Shown in pieces: positions 32,981 to 43,843 of a stretch of 64,000 nucleotides of DNA (positions within the stretch are counted from its first letter, which is position 1; each line of letters opens with the position of its first letter). Source of the stretch: Myxocyprinus asiaticus. Taxonomy: Eukaryota; Chordata; Actinopteri; Cypriniformes; Catostomidae. The stretch spans positions 30,236,001 through 30,300,000 of the forward strand of contig NC_059385.1 in the NCBI RefSeq assembly GCF_019703515.2, written 5' to 3'. Below the pieces are notes generated by a model. That model had not been told where the DNA came from and did no database searches. It was given only the letters and a program-made list of their open reading frames with translations. The position numbers and the translations under genes were made by a program.

Positions 32981-33389
32981 CCTATATGTTCAAATTCGAA
33001 TAGGTTAACAGAATTATGAAAGTTAAAAACAGATAAATTAACCAAATGGCCATTTTAATACACATCACCATTAAAATCGTAGTCATCAGGATATGGAAAT
33101 AGATCAGGGTAGTCTTCATCACAGCAGGTGCCAGTAATTGCTGTAATGTGGATGGGTTCCTTGTTCGGGAACATCTGTAGGCACTTTAGCTTGAACCAGA
33201 AAAGATGTTAATATACAGAGGCAGATAAATTTGAACAAGTACATGGTTAATTCTATACTGAGTTATTCAGAGGATTCGGTAGAAAGAGAATCTTAAACTA
33301 ATTGTGAGTCTGTTTCTTTTTTCTTTTTGTTTTCTTTTTTTTAAAGAAAATATCACCAGTCTGTTATCCTCCTCCTAAGTGCTCATTTT
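32981..33389 (-). other. Region where env would lie; only a hydrophobic stub
   Basis: A short minus frame near 33060-32985 encodes a membrane-like segment (MAIWLIYLFLTFIILLTYSN). Nothing else resembling an envelope gene remains between the integrase end and the LTR, so env is deleted or was never present. Confidence 0.4.
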
Positions 33390-33580
33390 GATTGATCACT
33401 CAAAACCTGGACAGTGAGACCGTAGTCAGGAGAATTCTCCATGGTCCCAAACAGCATGGGCGGTGTCTGGCCTTTAATCTGAAATCCTTCACCAGGACCC
33501 AGTCCCCGATCCTGCAATTTATGGATGGCGCCCTCTATTGGAGATGGGAGAGTTTCCTTGACCTGTCCTTGACTAGACAG

Positions 33581-33906
33581 TTTTATTGTTTTCCTGTAAA
33601 AAATATCTAAAAATCCTTAAAACAAGATCAGTTTGATTTATCTTTTTTTAGAATCAACACTGCATAAGATATTTGGGTTTTTCAGAGAATGTAGTTTTAA
33701 CGTGTATTTTGTCTTATTAGCAGAGTTTTTATAGTCTTTTAAAAACAAGTGAAAAAATCTACCAGTGCTGAAGAAGTAATCCAAATTATTTAGAATACGT
33801 TATTGACCTTGAGTAATCTAACGGAATACGTTACAAATTACATTTTACAGCATGTATTCTGTAATCTGTAGTGGCAAGCATTTCAAAAGTAACCCTCCCA
33901 ACCCTG
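33581..33906. mobile_element. hAT-type MITE fragment (right end)
   Basis: It is homologous to 62240-62550, containing CCTTAAAACAAGATCA, GTGCTGAAGAAGTAATCCAA and ATGTATTCTGTAATCTGTAG, and ends CCCTCCCAACCCTG. The left end is missing. It interrupts the integrase coding region. Confidence 0.75.
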
Positions 33907-34172
33907 GTTGTGTATAGTTCAGATATATATTTCACAATCTGATCATCTGTTTGTTGCAGGGTGCCTTCGTGCTGTGGGGACCTGTAAGGAAGACTGGCAG
34001 TGAGCTTCCAGTGGGCTTAGGCCTGTATGTTTATTCTGACACCCACGTATGTTCATGAGGACTGAAAGCATAATTTGTGTTTTATTGTCTGATTCAGATG
34101 TTCAGCAGTACCTGCTGATTGTGGGTGATATGCACAATGTTGTCTCAAATCAAAATTGAGCTTTTCTGATAA

Positions 34173-34540
34173 TTTGTATTTTTTATTTTATTTATTTATT
34201 TATTTTTTTCTTTTTCTCCCAATTTGGAATGCCCAATTCCCAATGTGCTCTAAGTCCTCGTGGTTGCGTAGTGATTCGCCTCAGTCTGGGTGGCAGAGTA
34301 CGAATCCCGGTTGCCTCTGCGTCTGAGACCGTAAACCCGCACATCTTATCATGTGGCTTGTTGAGCTTCACGCCATCCACTGTGGCAACCACCATGGCAA
34401 CCACACTCAACTCACCACGTGCCCCACGGAGAAGAGATCTGGCTGGAGTCACTCAGCATGGCCTGGGATTCAAAATAGCAAACTAGCGAACTCCAGGGGT
34501 GGTAGCCAGCGTATTTTACCACTGAGCTACCCAGGCCCCC
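34173..34540 (-). mobile_element. tRNA-derived SINE with 10-bp target duplication
   Basis: On the minus strand it starts GGGGGCCTGGGTAGCTCAGT (an RNA polymerase III A-box, GGGTAGCTCAGTGGT), has a degenerate B-box (TTTTGAATCCCAGG) and ends in a T-rich/A-rich tail (plus 34173-34215). TTTCTGATAA flanks both sides (34163-34172 and 34541-34550). It was inserted into the integrase region after the provirus formed. The body resembles an abundant cyprinid repeat. Confidence 0.82.
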
Positions 34541-35106
34541 TTTCTGATAAATTTTTTAGCACTGTGTTCACAAAGTGAGAACCATTGTCTGAGCACAATT
34601 TTCTAGGAATCACTTCTATAATCAGGTGTTTAGCCACTGTCAGTGCATCTTGTCTCCTGAATGGAAAGCATTCAGGATATTTTGAAAACATGTCAATCAC
34701 AACCAAGCAAAATCAATAATCTTGAGCTGGTGTTATTTCAATAAAATCCATCATCAGATTTTCAAACGGCATCTCTGGTGTCGGATGTGCACTCTGCAAG
34801 ATGGCTGGCAACTTTTTAATATTCATCTGCATGCAAATCATGCATTTTTTGCAAAATTGAGCTGCAAAATGTGAAAAGCCTGGTGCATACCAGTATCTTT
34901 TAATCAAATCAACCACACATCTCTTAGATACGTGGTCCATGCGTCAATTTAGCGATAAATGGAAAAACAGATTTAGGTAAGGTTGGATTATTTTCAGAAT
35001 CAACCCAAGTGCCTGTGGCAGAATCCATCCTGCAGTTTGCCCGCCAGAGGATTAGTCCTTCCTCGGTAGCATTTTGCTGTAAGAGAGGTAAATCAGAAAG
35101 GTTAAT

Positions 35107-35564
35107 TATGTAATGTTTAATGTGTATGTTCATGTACTTCATGACTTTTATTTTGAAAAGTTTAGTTCCTGTTTCATGTCATGTGTTCCCTTGTCATATG
35201 ATTTCATGTTTTCATGTGTCTTGTTTTCACTGGTTTATTGTCACATTATCTTGTTTAGAGTTCTCAGTGTTTATTGGTTATCTTTGTCAAGTGTTCTCCC
35301 ATGTTCATTTATTTAAGCCTTATATTTTCCTTTGTCCATTGTCAGGTATTGTTGAATGTAACTTTGTGTGTGTTTGGTAACATTGTCATGCTATGTCAAG
35401 CTAAGTTTATGTCAAGCCAAGTCTAGTCAAGTTCATGTTTTATGTTTCTTTCACGTTTATAGTTAGGGTTTATTGGTTCTCACTTTAGTTAATAAAATTG
35501 CACTTGGGTTCTTCAGTTCATCGTCTTCATCTTTGTCATTGCCAGTGCCAGCAGCATTGTTACA
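35107..35564 (+). repeat. Element A 5' LTR
   Basis: It ends GCCAGCAGCATTGTTACA. It contains a TATTTAAG-type TATA box (about 35308) and a poly(A) signal AATAAAATTGCAC (about 35491). It has ~55 bp near 35145-35200 that the 3' copy lacks. Confidence 0.85.
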
Positions 35565-35581
35565 GAAAAACCTGACCTACA

Positions 35582-37269
35582 ATGAACCCAGCAATCCAGC
35601 TGCTTTGCCTACGTCAGGGGAATCGTCCCCTGGAGGACTATGTGGAGGACATATGCAATCTGGCCTGCCGGGTGGATTTTAATGAGGTAGCCCTCAAGGA
35701 TATTTTCCGGGCAGGTCTGAGTGAGCCAGCTTCCTTCCTGATGTCTGACGGTCAGAGTATCTACAGCCTGGTTCAGTATATCGACCTTGCCCTGTAGATT
35801 ACCGGTTCTAAGTTCACTGTGGGGGAGGCGGATGCCGAGCCGGAGTCCCACATCACGGTCGACGAGCCAACATCCCACGTCATGGTCGACGAGCCAGCGT
35901 CCCACGACATGGTCGACGAGCCAGCGTCCCACATCATGGCCGCCCAGCCAGTGTTTCACGTCATGGCCGCCAAGCCAGAGTTCCTCGTCATGGTCCCTGA
36001 GCTAGTGCCATCTTTTGCACTGGATCTTCAGCCAGCTTCATGCCATGTCACAGCAATGCCTCAGCCTGCTCCATGTCACAGCAGTGCCTCAGCCTGCTCT
36101 ATGCCATGTCACAGCAATGCCTCTGCCTGCTCCATGCCATGCCACAGCAATGCCTCAGCCTGCCCCATGCCATGTCACAGCAACGCCTGAGCCTGCTTCA
36201 TGCCATGTCACAGCAATGCCTCAACCTGCTCCATGCCACGTCACAGCCACGCCTGAGCCTGCTTCATGCCACGTCACAGCCACGCCTGAGCCTGCTCCAT
36301 GGCACGTCACAGCAAGGCCTCAGCCTGCTCCATGCCATGTCACAGCCATGCCTGAGCCTACTCCATGCCACAACACAGCCACGCCTGAGCCTGCTCCATG
36401 CCACGTCACAGCCACACCTGAGCCTGCTCCATGCCACGTCACAGCCACACCTGAGCCTGCTCCATGCCACATCACAGCCACATCTGAGCCTGCTCCATGC
36501 CACATCACAGCTACGCCTGAGCCTGCTTCATGCCACGTCACAGCCATGCCTGAGTCTGTTCCACGCCATGTCATGGCCACATCTGAGCAGTTGGACCTGG
36601 AGATGGTTCCCGCCCTTGTACCCACCCTTAGTTCTCCTGAGCAGGCAAGGGGAACTTTCAACCCTCCAACCCCGCCTGGACATTCTGAGCCCTGGACTCC
36701 TCCTTGGCCTGTCGATCCCTTGACATCGCCTCGGCTCTGCGTTCCCTCGGCTCCACTGTGGTCCTTCAGCCTGTTGGCTTTGCTGGGGTCCCTCGTCCCT
36801 CCGGCTCCTCCTTGGTCTGTCAGTCACCTAGCTCTGCCTTGGCTCTCCGATCCTCTGGCTGCACCTCGTCCCTCCGATCCATCAGCTCCACTGGGGAGCT
36901 CCTTCCCTACGGCTCCGCCTTAGTCCTCAGTCCCACCGGCTCCGCCTCAGTCTTCCGATCCCTCAGCTCCGCCTTGCTCCTCCAAGCCTCCAGCGCCGCC
37001 TTGGTCCTCCCTGCCATCGGCTCCACCCTGGTCCTTCGAGTCTTTGGCTACTCTCCGGGCACCAAGTTCCATTGCATCACCCTTCGAGTCTCTCACGGCT
37101 CCGCTTTCCATGGCTCCACCTCTCGAGCCTCTCAGGGCCCCACATTCCATTGACTCTGCCCTGGTCCCATACCCCACGTCCTGTCTCGCCAGGCCACGCC
37201 CCATGCCTCAAGACCCCCCCCAGCTCCCTACAGAACTTTGGAACTATGTCATTGTAACACTTCTCAGTT
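35582..37269 (+). pseudogene. Element A gag-like ORF with 9- and 11-residue tandem repeats
   Basis: The head at 35582-35797 (LRQGNRPLEDYVEDICNLAC, DIFRAGLSEPASFLMS) resembles a Gypsy-type gag core. After a TAG at 35795 the same frame continues into ~27-bp repeats coding DEPASHVMV-like units (35840-36000). A ~5-bp deletion near 36078 shifts the frame. About 17 copies of a 33-bp unit then code PAPCHVTATPE-like residues (36030-36590), followed by a Pro/Ser/Trp-rich tail (PPWSV, APPWSS). A TAG at 36921-36923 sits where neighbouring units have TGG. The tail runs into the nested solo LTR at 37253. Element B carries the same architecture. Confidence 0.7.
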
Positions 37270-37625
37270 AAAGGAGGAGGCGGGAAGCAGATTTTCTGGT
37301 TCAGATAAGCGTTTTATTCTCCCCACTGCAGCAAATGCACTCTTTCAGGGCTTTCACCGTGTTCAATAATTCATTCTAAAAATAAACAACTACTTCAGAA
37401 AAATAAACTCTCAGCTTTGCAATAATAAGCTCTTGGCTTCACAATGAGGTCTCTAGTGCCCAGGCTCTCTCTCTCGTCTGAGTGCTGCGTGGCCCTATTT
37501 ATGCCACTCTCCCTGTGATCACTGAAATTAGAGACAGGTGTTAGACATAATTTAGCTCAGGTGTAAGCGCCCTTACCGCTTTCTCTCTCTCTGGAGAGAT
37601 GCTTGACCACGCCCCCGCTGCCACA
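37253..37625 (-). mobile_element. Solo LTR nested in element A (GTCAT target duplication)
   Basis: TGTAACACTTCTC ... CCCGCTGCCACA, flanked by GTCAT at 37248-37252 and 37626-37630. The minus orientation shows a CATAAATAGGG TATA box and GAGAATAAAAC poly(A) signal. It cut the end of the element A ORF. Confidence 0.88.
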
Positions 37626-37683
37626 GTCATGTTATGTGTTTGTTCATGTTTTGGGGTGTTGGGAGCCGCCCCTAGTGGGGGGA

Positions 37684-38086
37684 TATGTAATGTTTAATGT
37701 GTATGTTGATGTACTTCATGTTTTTCCTCCATGTTCATGTGTCTTGTTTTCATTGGTTTATTGTCTCGTTATCTTGTTTAGAGTTCTCAGTGTTTATTGG
37801 TTATCTTTGTCATGTGTTCTCCCATGTTCACATATTTAAGCCTCATGTTTTCCTTTGTCCATTGTCAGGTATTGTTGAATGTAACTGTGTGTGTGTTTGG
37901 TAACATTTCATGCTATGTCAAGCTAAGTTTATGTCAAGCCAAGTCTAGTCAAGTTCATGTTTTATGTTTCTTTCACATTTATAGTTAGGGTTTATTGGTT
38001 CACACTTTAGTTAATAAAATTGCACTTGGGTTCTTCAATTCATCATCTTCGTCTTCATCATTGGCAGTGCCAGCAGCATCGTTACA
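37684..38086 (+). repeat. Element A 3' LTR
   Basis: It matches the 5' LTR; ends GCCAGCAGCATCGTTACA and is preceded by a purine-rich tract. The poly(A) signal AATAAAATTGCAC is conserved (about 38013). Confidence 0.85.
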
Positions 38087-39690
38087 GTTAACAAGACATT
38101 TGACAGGTCTGTCATCTGTAACTGTGGTAAATCTGTAGATTTTGCTGCTGCTTTTGCAGCTATGTTGGCACGATTATTGCCTTCTGAAATCCAATCAGAA
38201 TCATGAGTATGTGCTCTGCATTTGCATACTGACAAAGACTGTGGGAGGAGAACAGAATCCAAAAGGTTAATTGTAAGTGTTTTGTGTGCTATCAGCTTTC
38301 CAGAGGAAGTCACAAAACCACGATGTTTGTATAGTATGCCAGTGTCATGCAAAGTGTGGAAAGCATAATTACTGTCTGTGAAAACAGTAAGGTATTATCC
38401 CTCAGCCAAAATGCACGCACATGTGAGTGCGAACAGTTCAGCCATTTGGGCGGAAAGAGATGGTGGTAATCTAAAACTTTCCACAACCATATATGAGTCA
38501 CATACAGCATAAGCAGATGAGGGAGACCCATTGGACAGCCTCAAACTAGATCCGTCTACAAAGAAAATACAGTCAGCATTGAGGTCAGGCACGTCAGTCA
38601 GGTCAGGCCTCGGTTTCAAAAAATTACCCTGTGGCAATCATGGGGAATGCCGTCATCTGCAGATGGTAAAAGTGTAGCCGGATTTAGAGTGTTGCAATGA
38701 TGTATAGTGACATTTTGCAAAGAGAAAAGAATGCTCTGAAATGTTAAGAGTCTAGCATTAGACAAATGCATAGTGCATGCCAAATTAATAATTTTGTGTA
38801 TATCATGTGGGACGTAAACTGCCAACGGGTGCATGGCAACCAAATCTGAGGAGGCTAATACGGCCTCTGTGGTGGCTGCTAGCGAACGAACGCACTGTGG
38901 GTGGCCATGAATAACCGGATCTAAGCATCTAGAAAAGTAAGCCATAGGCTTCCATTTTCCACCATGCGATTGTGTTAACACAGCGGACATAAACCCATTG
39001 TCCTCGTGTACATACAATCTGAAAGGTTTACTATAATCAGGATTTGCCAAACAGGGTGGTGTTAGTAAAGCAGTTTTGAGCCTTTCAAAGGCAGAATCAG
39101 CTTCTGGTGTCCAGGAAACTAAATCATGCATTTGTAGCGAATGCATATGGGCCAAATCAGAAAGCAGTTGTTACAATTCAGCATAATCAGGTATCCAAGC
39201 TTGACAGAAATGTATCATGCCTAAAAGGACATGACTTGTTTCTTTGTTCTCGATTTAGGTAATGAGGTGATAGCACGAACATGGGATGGATCGATCTGAC
39301 GGCCGTCATGAGAAATAATATGACCCAGATAATGTACTGATGTTTGTACCAATTGAAATTTGTCACGTTTTCTTCTAGAAACATTATCAAAGTCTTAGTG
39401 TCCTGCAAGCAGGTTTCCTCACTTGGGCTTGCTAAAAGCAGATAATCAGAATAAATCAAAAGTGTACTTCCAGTTGGAGGTTTAAATGTTTCAAGATTGC
39501 ACAATACTTGAGACTTAAAAACATTTGGGGAGTCGGTATACCCTTGTGGCATGATTTTCCACTGATATCTTTTATTTTTGAAGCAGAACAAGAACCAGTA
39601 ATGGCTGTCTGGATGTGCTGGAATCAAGAAAAATGCATTTGCCAAATCAATTACAGAAAAATTTGTGGAGTCTGGCAGGATTATAGAAAG
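38087..39690 (-). pseudogene. Retroviral pol: reverse transcriptase core and RNase H
   Basis: From 39690 downward: FSVIDLANAFFLIPAHPDS (RT motif A region with Asp), RYQWKIMPQGYTDSPNVF (motif B), then IYSDYLLLASPSEETC, where the usual Y-x-D-D box reads YSDY. The connection domain holds WTPEADSAFERLKTAL and YSKPFRLYVHEDNGFMSAV. RNase H follows with CIFFVDGSSLRL and LSAQMAELFALTCA (38637-38395) and DWISEGNNRANIAAKAA near 38180. Frameshifts occur near 39260, 38630 and 38400. The lost catalytic Asp alone would abolish activity. The fold is retrovirus-like rather than LINE-like. Confidence 0.8.
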
Positions 39691-39708
39691 TGTTATGACC
39701 CTCCCCTG

Positions 39709-39714
39709 TTTATT
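39709..39714 (-). terminator. Poly(A) signal near the end of element C
   Basis: AATAAA on the minus strand within CAAAAATAAACAGGGG, 19 bp from the TAACA end. Confidence 0.5.
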
Positions 39715-40234
39715 TTTGTCTAGGGAGTGGGGAGGGCGACATTAGCCCACCCGAAGCACAAAACACATCTGGGAGAGGGAAATGAGGCAGATGGAAACAG
39801 TGTAGTGAAATATATACACAGGTTCATTTACAATTCGCAACTGTGACCCAAAAGTTTCCAAACAATCCAAAGGTAAGTATTAATTACAAGAAAATATTTA
39901 CACTATGTACATCCAATATTTACAATATTATATAAATATTTACACTATGTACATCCACACTGAAGATGAGGAGGGAAAGGAATTGGACAGTGCCAAATCA
40001 AAGAAATGAATAAAACCAAAACGTCCAATCTTCCTAATCTTTTTGGTCTAATAAACCTACCTAAAGCAAAAAGAAAATGTAGATACAAAAATCTTCAACG
40101 TCCGTGATGTCGTATCTAAACTATTCTAACTAACCAAACAAAAAAATACAGCGGGTGGCACTTGTGCATAACGTGTATCACGTGACATAAATTACCTATC
40201 CCTTTTCCTCCAGCCAGCACAAGCACAATGAAAT

Positions 40235-40702
40235 TGCAATGATGAGTCATCAGAGTTGAGATCCATGTGCAGCTTTAATAATGATAAACATAGTAATACA
40301 GACAGGCAGTGTAAATCACCAGCAGCAGTAATAAAAAAGGCAATCCAGAGTGGTAGAAAATAAACAGGTAAGAGGTCAGGGCAGAGGGTAGACAATCACA
40401 GGTTATTTCCAGGTAAACAAGGCAGTAGTAGTAGGCAGGCAGCAACGGGTCAAAACAGGGTAAACAGTCCAGGATCATACACAGCTAATGCAAACACTCA
40501 GAGAATGCTTAGAAATGTCAGCCAGGGCAAAATAAGACTTTGCAATGATAGAGAGTGAGAGTCAGACTTAAATAGCTGAGTAAATGAGAAACAGCTTAGC
40601 AGGTAATCAATGACAGGAACGGGGATTATGGGAAATAGAGTCCAGAGAGTTGGAGCCCTCTGGTGGTGAGCGTGAGGAACAAAAAAGGCGGGATTCATGA
40701 CA
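40235..40702 (-). repeat. Element B 3' LTR
   Basis: It aligns with 43844-44322 (GAGATCCATGTGCAGCTTTA, ACGGGTCAAAACAGGGTAAA). On the minus strand a TATTTAAG box and ATTAAAG poly(A)-like signal are visible. Confidence 0.88.
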
Positions 40703-43700
40703 GAGCATTCCCCCGCGAGCAGCTCCCGAAGCGAGGAGGCAGGTGACGCAGAGGTCCAAAGAAACCAGGGCAGATTAGGTAGACGACCAAAAGACCAAGG
40801 GAGCCAGAGCAGACCAGGCAGACGGCCATGATACCAGGGATACCAGAGCAGGTCAGGTGTATGGTCAGGAGACCAAGGGAGCCAGAGCAGACCTGGCGGA
40901 TGGCCATGAGACCAGGAATACCAGAGCAGGTCAGGTGGACGGCCAGGAGTCCCAGGAGACCAGAGCAGATCAGGCAAACAGTCAGGAGACCCAGAAGACC
41001 AAAGCAGATCAGGTGGATGACCAGGAAACCCACAAGACCAGAGCGGATCAGGCGGACGGCCATGAAACCAAGGGGACAAGAGCAGATCAGGCAGATGGCC
41101 AGGAGACCCAGAAGACCAGAGCAGATCAAGTGGATGACCAGGAGATCCAGAAGACCAGAGCAGATCAGGCAGCTGGCCAGGAGACCCAGGAGGCCATCTC
41201 AGGGTAGGGACTGGATCAGAAGACCTAGTTGATGACCACAGAGCTGAAACAGGGTCAGGAGGCTTGGGTGGTGACCCCAGATTGGAGACTGGAGCCATGG
41301 AGGACTCTGAGGGTGGAGCCGTGGTAGGTGGAGCTGTAGGAGGCTCGAGAGGCGAAGCCATGGAAGGCTGAGCCGTGGCAGGCTCGAGGGGCAAAATTGT
41401 AGAATGTGGAGCTGTGGCAGACTGGAAGGGTGAAGCCGTGGAAGGCGGAGCCATGGGAGGCTCGAGGCTAAGAATCCAGGATGACTGGGAAATGACCTCA
41501 GTTGTCGTGAACGTGAACAGAGTCTCTGGAGTGACCTCTGTGGTCGTGGGCATGAACAGAGTCTTGGGAGCGACCTCTGTGGTTGTGGGCATGGACAGAG
41601 TCTCGGGAGCAACCTCTGTGGTCGTGGGAATTGACTGAGACTCGGGAACGACCTCTGTGGTCATGGGTGCAGACAGAGACTTGGGAACGACCTCTATAGT
41701 CGTGGGAATAGACAGAGACTCGGAGACAACCTCTATGGTCATGAACATGGGCATAGTCTCAGGAATGACCTCTGTGGTTGTAGGCATGGACATAGTCTCG
41801 GGAACGACCTCTATGGTCGTGGGCATGGACAGAGTCTCGGGAGCGACCTCTGTGGTCATGGGCATGAACTGACACTCGGGAAAAACCTCTGTGGTAGTGG
41901 GCGTAGACAGAGACTCGGGTACAACCTCTGTGGTCGAGGTCATGGACTGAGACTTGGGAACGACCTCTGTGGTTGTGAACACTGGCAGAGACTTGGAAAC
42001 AACCTCCATGGTCGTGAACATGGGCAGAGACTTGGAAACGACCTCTGTGGTTGTGTACATGGGCAAAGACTCGGAGATGACCTCTGTGGTCGTGTACATG
42101 GGCAGAGACTTGGAAACGACCTCTGTGGTCGTGTACATGGGCAGAGACTCGGAGATGACCTCTGTGGTCGTGTACATGGGCAGAGACTCAGAGACGACCT
42201 CTGTGGTTGTGAACATGGGCAGAGACTTGGAAATGACTTCTGTGGTCGTGAACATAGGCTGAGACTCAGAGACAATCTCTATGGTCGTGAACATTGGCAG
42301 AGACTTGGAAACGAAAGCTTTTTTCCTCCTCCTCCAGGAGGCCAAAGTTGGTGGTGCAGGCTCTGGGACAGGCGAGGCTGGCAATGCAGGCTCTGGGACG
42401 GATAATGCTTCCAGCTCGTTGGCCGTGGTGGGCATGGGCATTGACTCGTTGGCCGTGGCGGGCATGGACATTGAATCGTTGGCCATGGCAGGCATGGCTG
42501 TTGGCTCGTTGGCCGTGACAGGTGTGAGTGTTGGCTCATTGGCCATGGCAGACAAGGGCATTGACAATTTGTGGGAAAGGGTCTTTGTATCCCTACGCAC
42601 CATTATCAGTGGCAGATAATTCATGACAAGGGCCATGAAGGTCTTCGAGCAATGAGTCGTGGAAGGCTGGACTGTGGCATGGTGTGGAGCCGACTCAAAT
42701 TTGACTGTGACATGGCATGGAGCAGGCTGAGGCATGGCTGTGACATGGCATGGAGCAGACTCAGATGTGGCTGTGACATGGCATGGAACAGACTGGGGCA
42801 TGGCTCTGACATGGCATGGAGCAGGCTGAGGCCTGGCTGTGACATGGCATGGAGCAGGCTGAGGCATGGCTGTGACATGGCATGTAGCAGACTCAGATGT
42901 GGCTGTGACATGGCATGGAACAGACTGAGGCGTGGCTGTGACATGGCATGGAGCAGGTTTAGGCCTGGCTGTGACATGGCATGGAGCAGATTCAGATGTG
43001 GCTGTGATGTGGCATGGAGCAGGCTGAGGTTTGACTGTGACACGGTATGGAGCAGGCAGAAGCGTTGCTGTGACATGACTTGGAGCAGGCTGAGGTTTGG
43101 CTGTGACATGGCATGGAGCAGACTGAGGCATGGCTGTGACATGGCATGGAGCAGGCTGAGGTCTGGCTTTGACATGGCATGGAGCAGGCTCAGACATGGC
43201 TGTGACATGGCATGGAGCAGGTTGAGGCATGGCAATGACATGGCATGGAGCAGACTCAGACGTGGCTGTGACATGGCATGGAGCAGGCTGAGGTTTGACT
43301 GTAACATGGTATGGAGCAGGTGGAGGCGTTGCTGTGACATGACTTGGAGCAGGCTGAGGTTTGGCTGTGATATGGCATGGAGCAGGCTGAGGTTTAACTG
43401 TGACATGATATGGAGCAGGCTAAGGTGTGGCTGTGACATGGTGTGGAGCAGTTTCAGATGTGGCTGACTCGGAAGCTGGAACCGGAATTGTGAGAGGAGG
43501 ATCCTCTGAGGCGAGTGTGTCGAGTACTAGCCTCACATATACCTCCCACATGTAGTCTCCGGAGTCTGGCAGTTCCATCCACTGCTGTGCTGTGAGTCCA
43601 ATCCGATATATGGATTTCAGAGCAGCATCATCAAAACCAATGTTGGCAGCAACAGTGGAAAAGAAATGGGAGTACTCCCTTATTGATAAGTTCGCCTGGC

Positions 43701-43731
43701 TTAGTTGAACAAAGAATGCCGCTAGATCCAT
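40498..43731 (-). CDS. Element B gag-like head plus tandem-repeat protein, one internal stop
   Basis: The frame opens at 43731 with MDLAAFFVQLSQANLSIREY, FDDAALKSIYRIGLTAQQW and YMWEVYVRLVLDTL, a gag-like core. One TAG at 43420-43422 (CAG in neighbouring units) separates it from 910 further codons in the same frame. Repeats follow in blocks: ~22 copies of an 11-residue PAPCHVTAMPQ-type unit (43430-42690); TANEP/MPATANES units (about 42550-42420); ~20 copies of a 13-residue TTTEVVSESLPMY-type unit (42290-41500); and 13-residue LLWSSGSPGHPPD-type units (41210-40770). The end enters the 3' LTR. No membrane segment or enzyme motif. Antisense frames here are mirror images of the repeats. Confidence 0.7.
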
Positions 43732-43843
43732 GGTGTGGTGAATTGTTCTATGAGGTCGGGTGTGCCGCTGGGTTCGATGAAGGAGTTGAGACCTCGGTGG
43801 TTAGTTGAAAAAAGCAGCTGGATCAGTTTGTGGCGAAGTCTTC

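Larger units (their letters stand above)
33390..35108 (-). pseudogene. Retroviral integrase, broken by SINE and MITE insertions
   Basis: Minus-strand pieces. About 35108-34950: linker with LILWRANC. 34940-34713: zinc finger with CKKCMICMQMN and IDLIKRYWYAPGF-type context, and ENLMMDFIEITPAQ. Continuing to 34545: the first catalytic Asp in VVIDMFSKYPECFP and the second in LCSDNGSHFVN. After the SINE come AYHPQSAGTAEHLNQTIK (about 34125; catalytic Glu region) and, after a MITE fragment, the C-terminal GDWVLVKDFRLKARHR (about 33505). All three acidic residues are visible in separate fragments, but stops, frameshifts and two insertions inactivate it. Confidence 0.78.
35107..38086 (+). mobile_element. 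Element A: non-autonomous LTR retrotransposon with gag-like head and tandem-repeat ORF
   Basis: LTRs lie at 35107-35564 and 37684-38086, beginning (TA)TGTAATGTTTAATG and ending GTTACA. GTTAA occurs at 35101-35105 and 38087-38091, one to three bases outside the LTRs, as a likely target duplication. A polypurine run (GTGGGGGGATA) precedes the 3' LTR. The internal region has one gag-like ORF and no RT, integrase or protease, so it needs enzymes supplied by another element. It interrupts the retroviral pol between the RNase H and integrase parts. The LTRs are nearly identical apart from a ~55-bp indel. Confidence 0.85.

Noticed and set aside
35609..35959. Minus-strand frame with HDVGRWLVDH repeats
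   Set aside because: Antisense of the 27-bp DEPASHVMV repeats of element A.
36030..36590. Regular 33-bp repeats resembling a CRISPR-like array
   Set aside because: Units are contiguous without spacers, code in one frame for an 11-residue motif and sit inside an LTR element of a eukaryote.
40498..43230. Host mucin- or proline-rich gene
   Set aside because: It lies wholly between paired LTRs with GAAAT duplications and shares its layout with element A, so it is an element-encoded frame.
42571..43467. Long plus-strand frame opposite the element B repeats (MAWSRLRCGCD units)
   Set aside because: It is the antisense shadow of the 33-bp repeats; other mirror frames (42621-43439, 41954-42262) arise the same way. 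The gag-like head is only on the minus strand.
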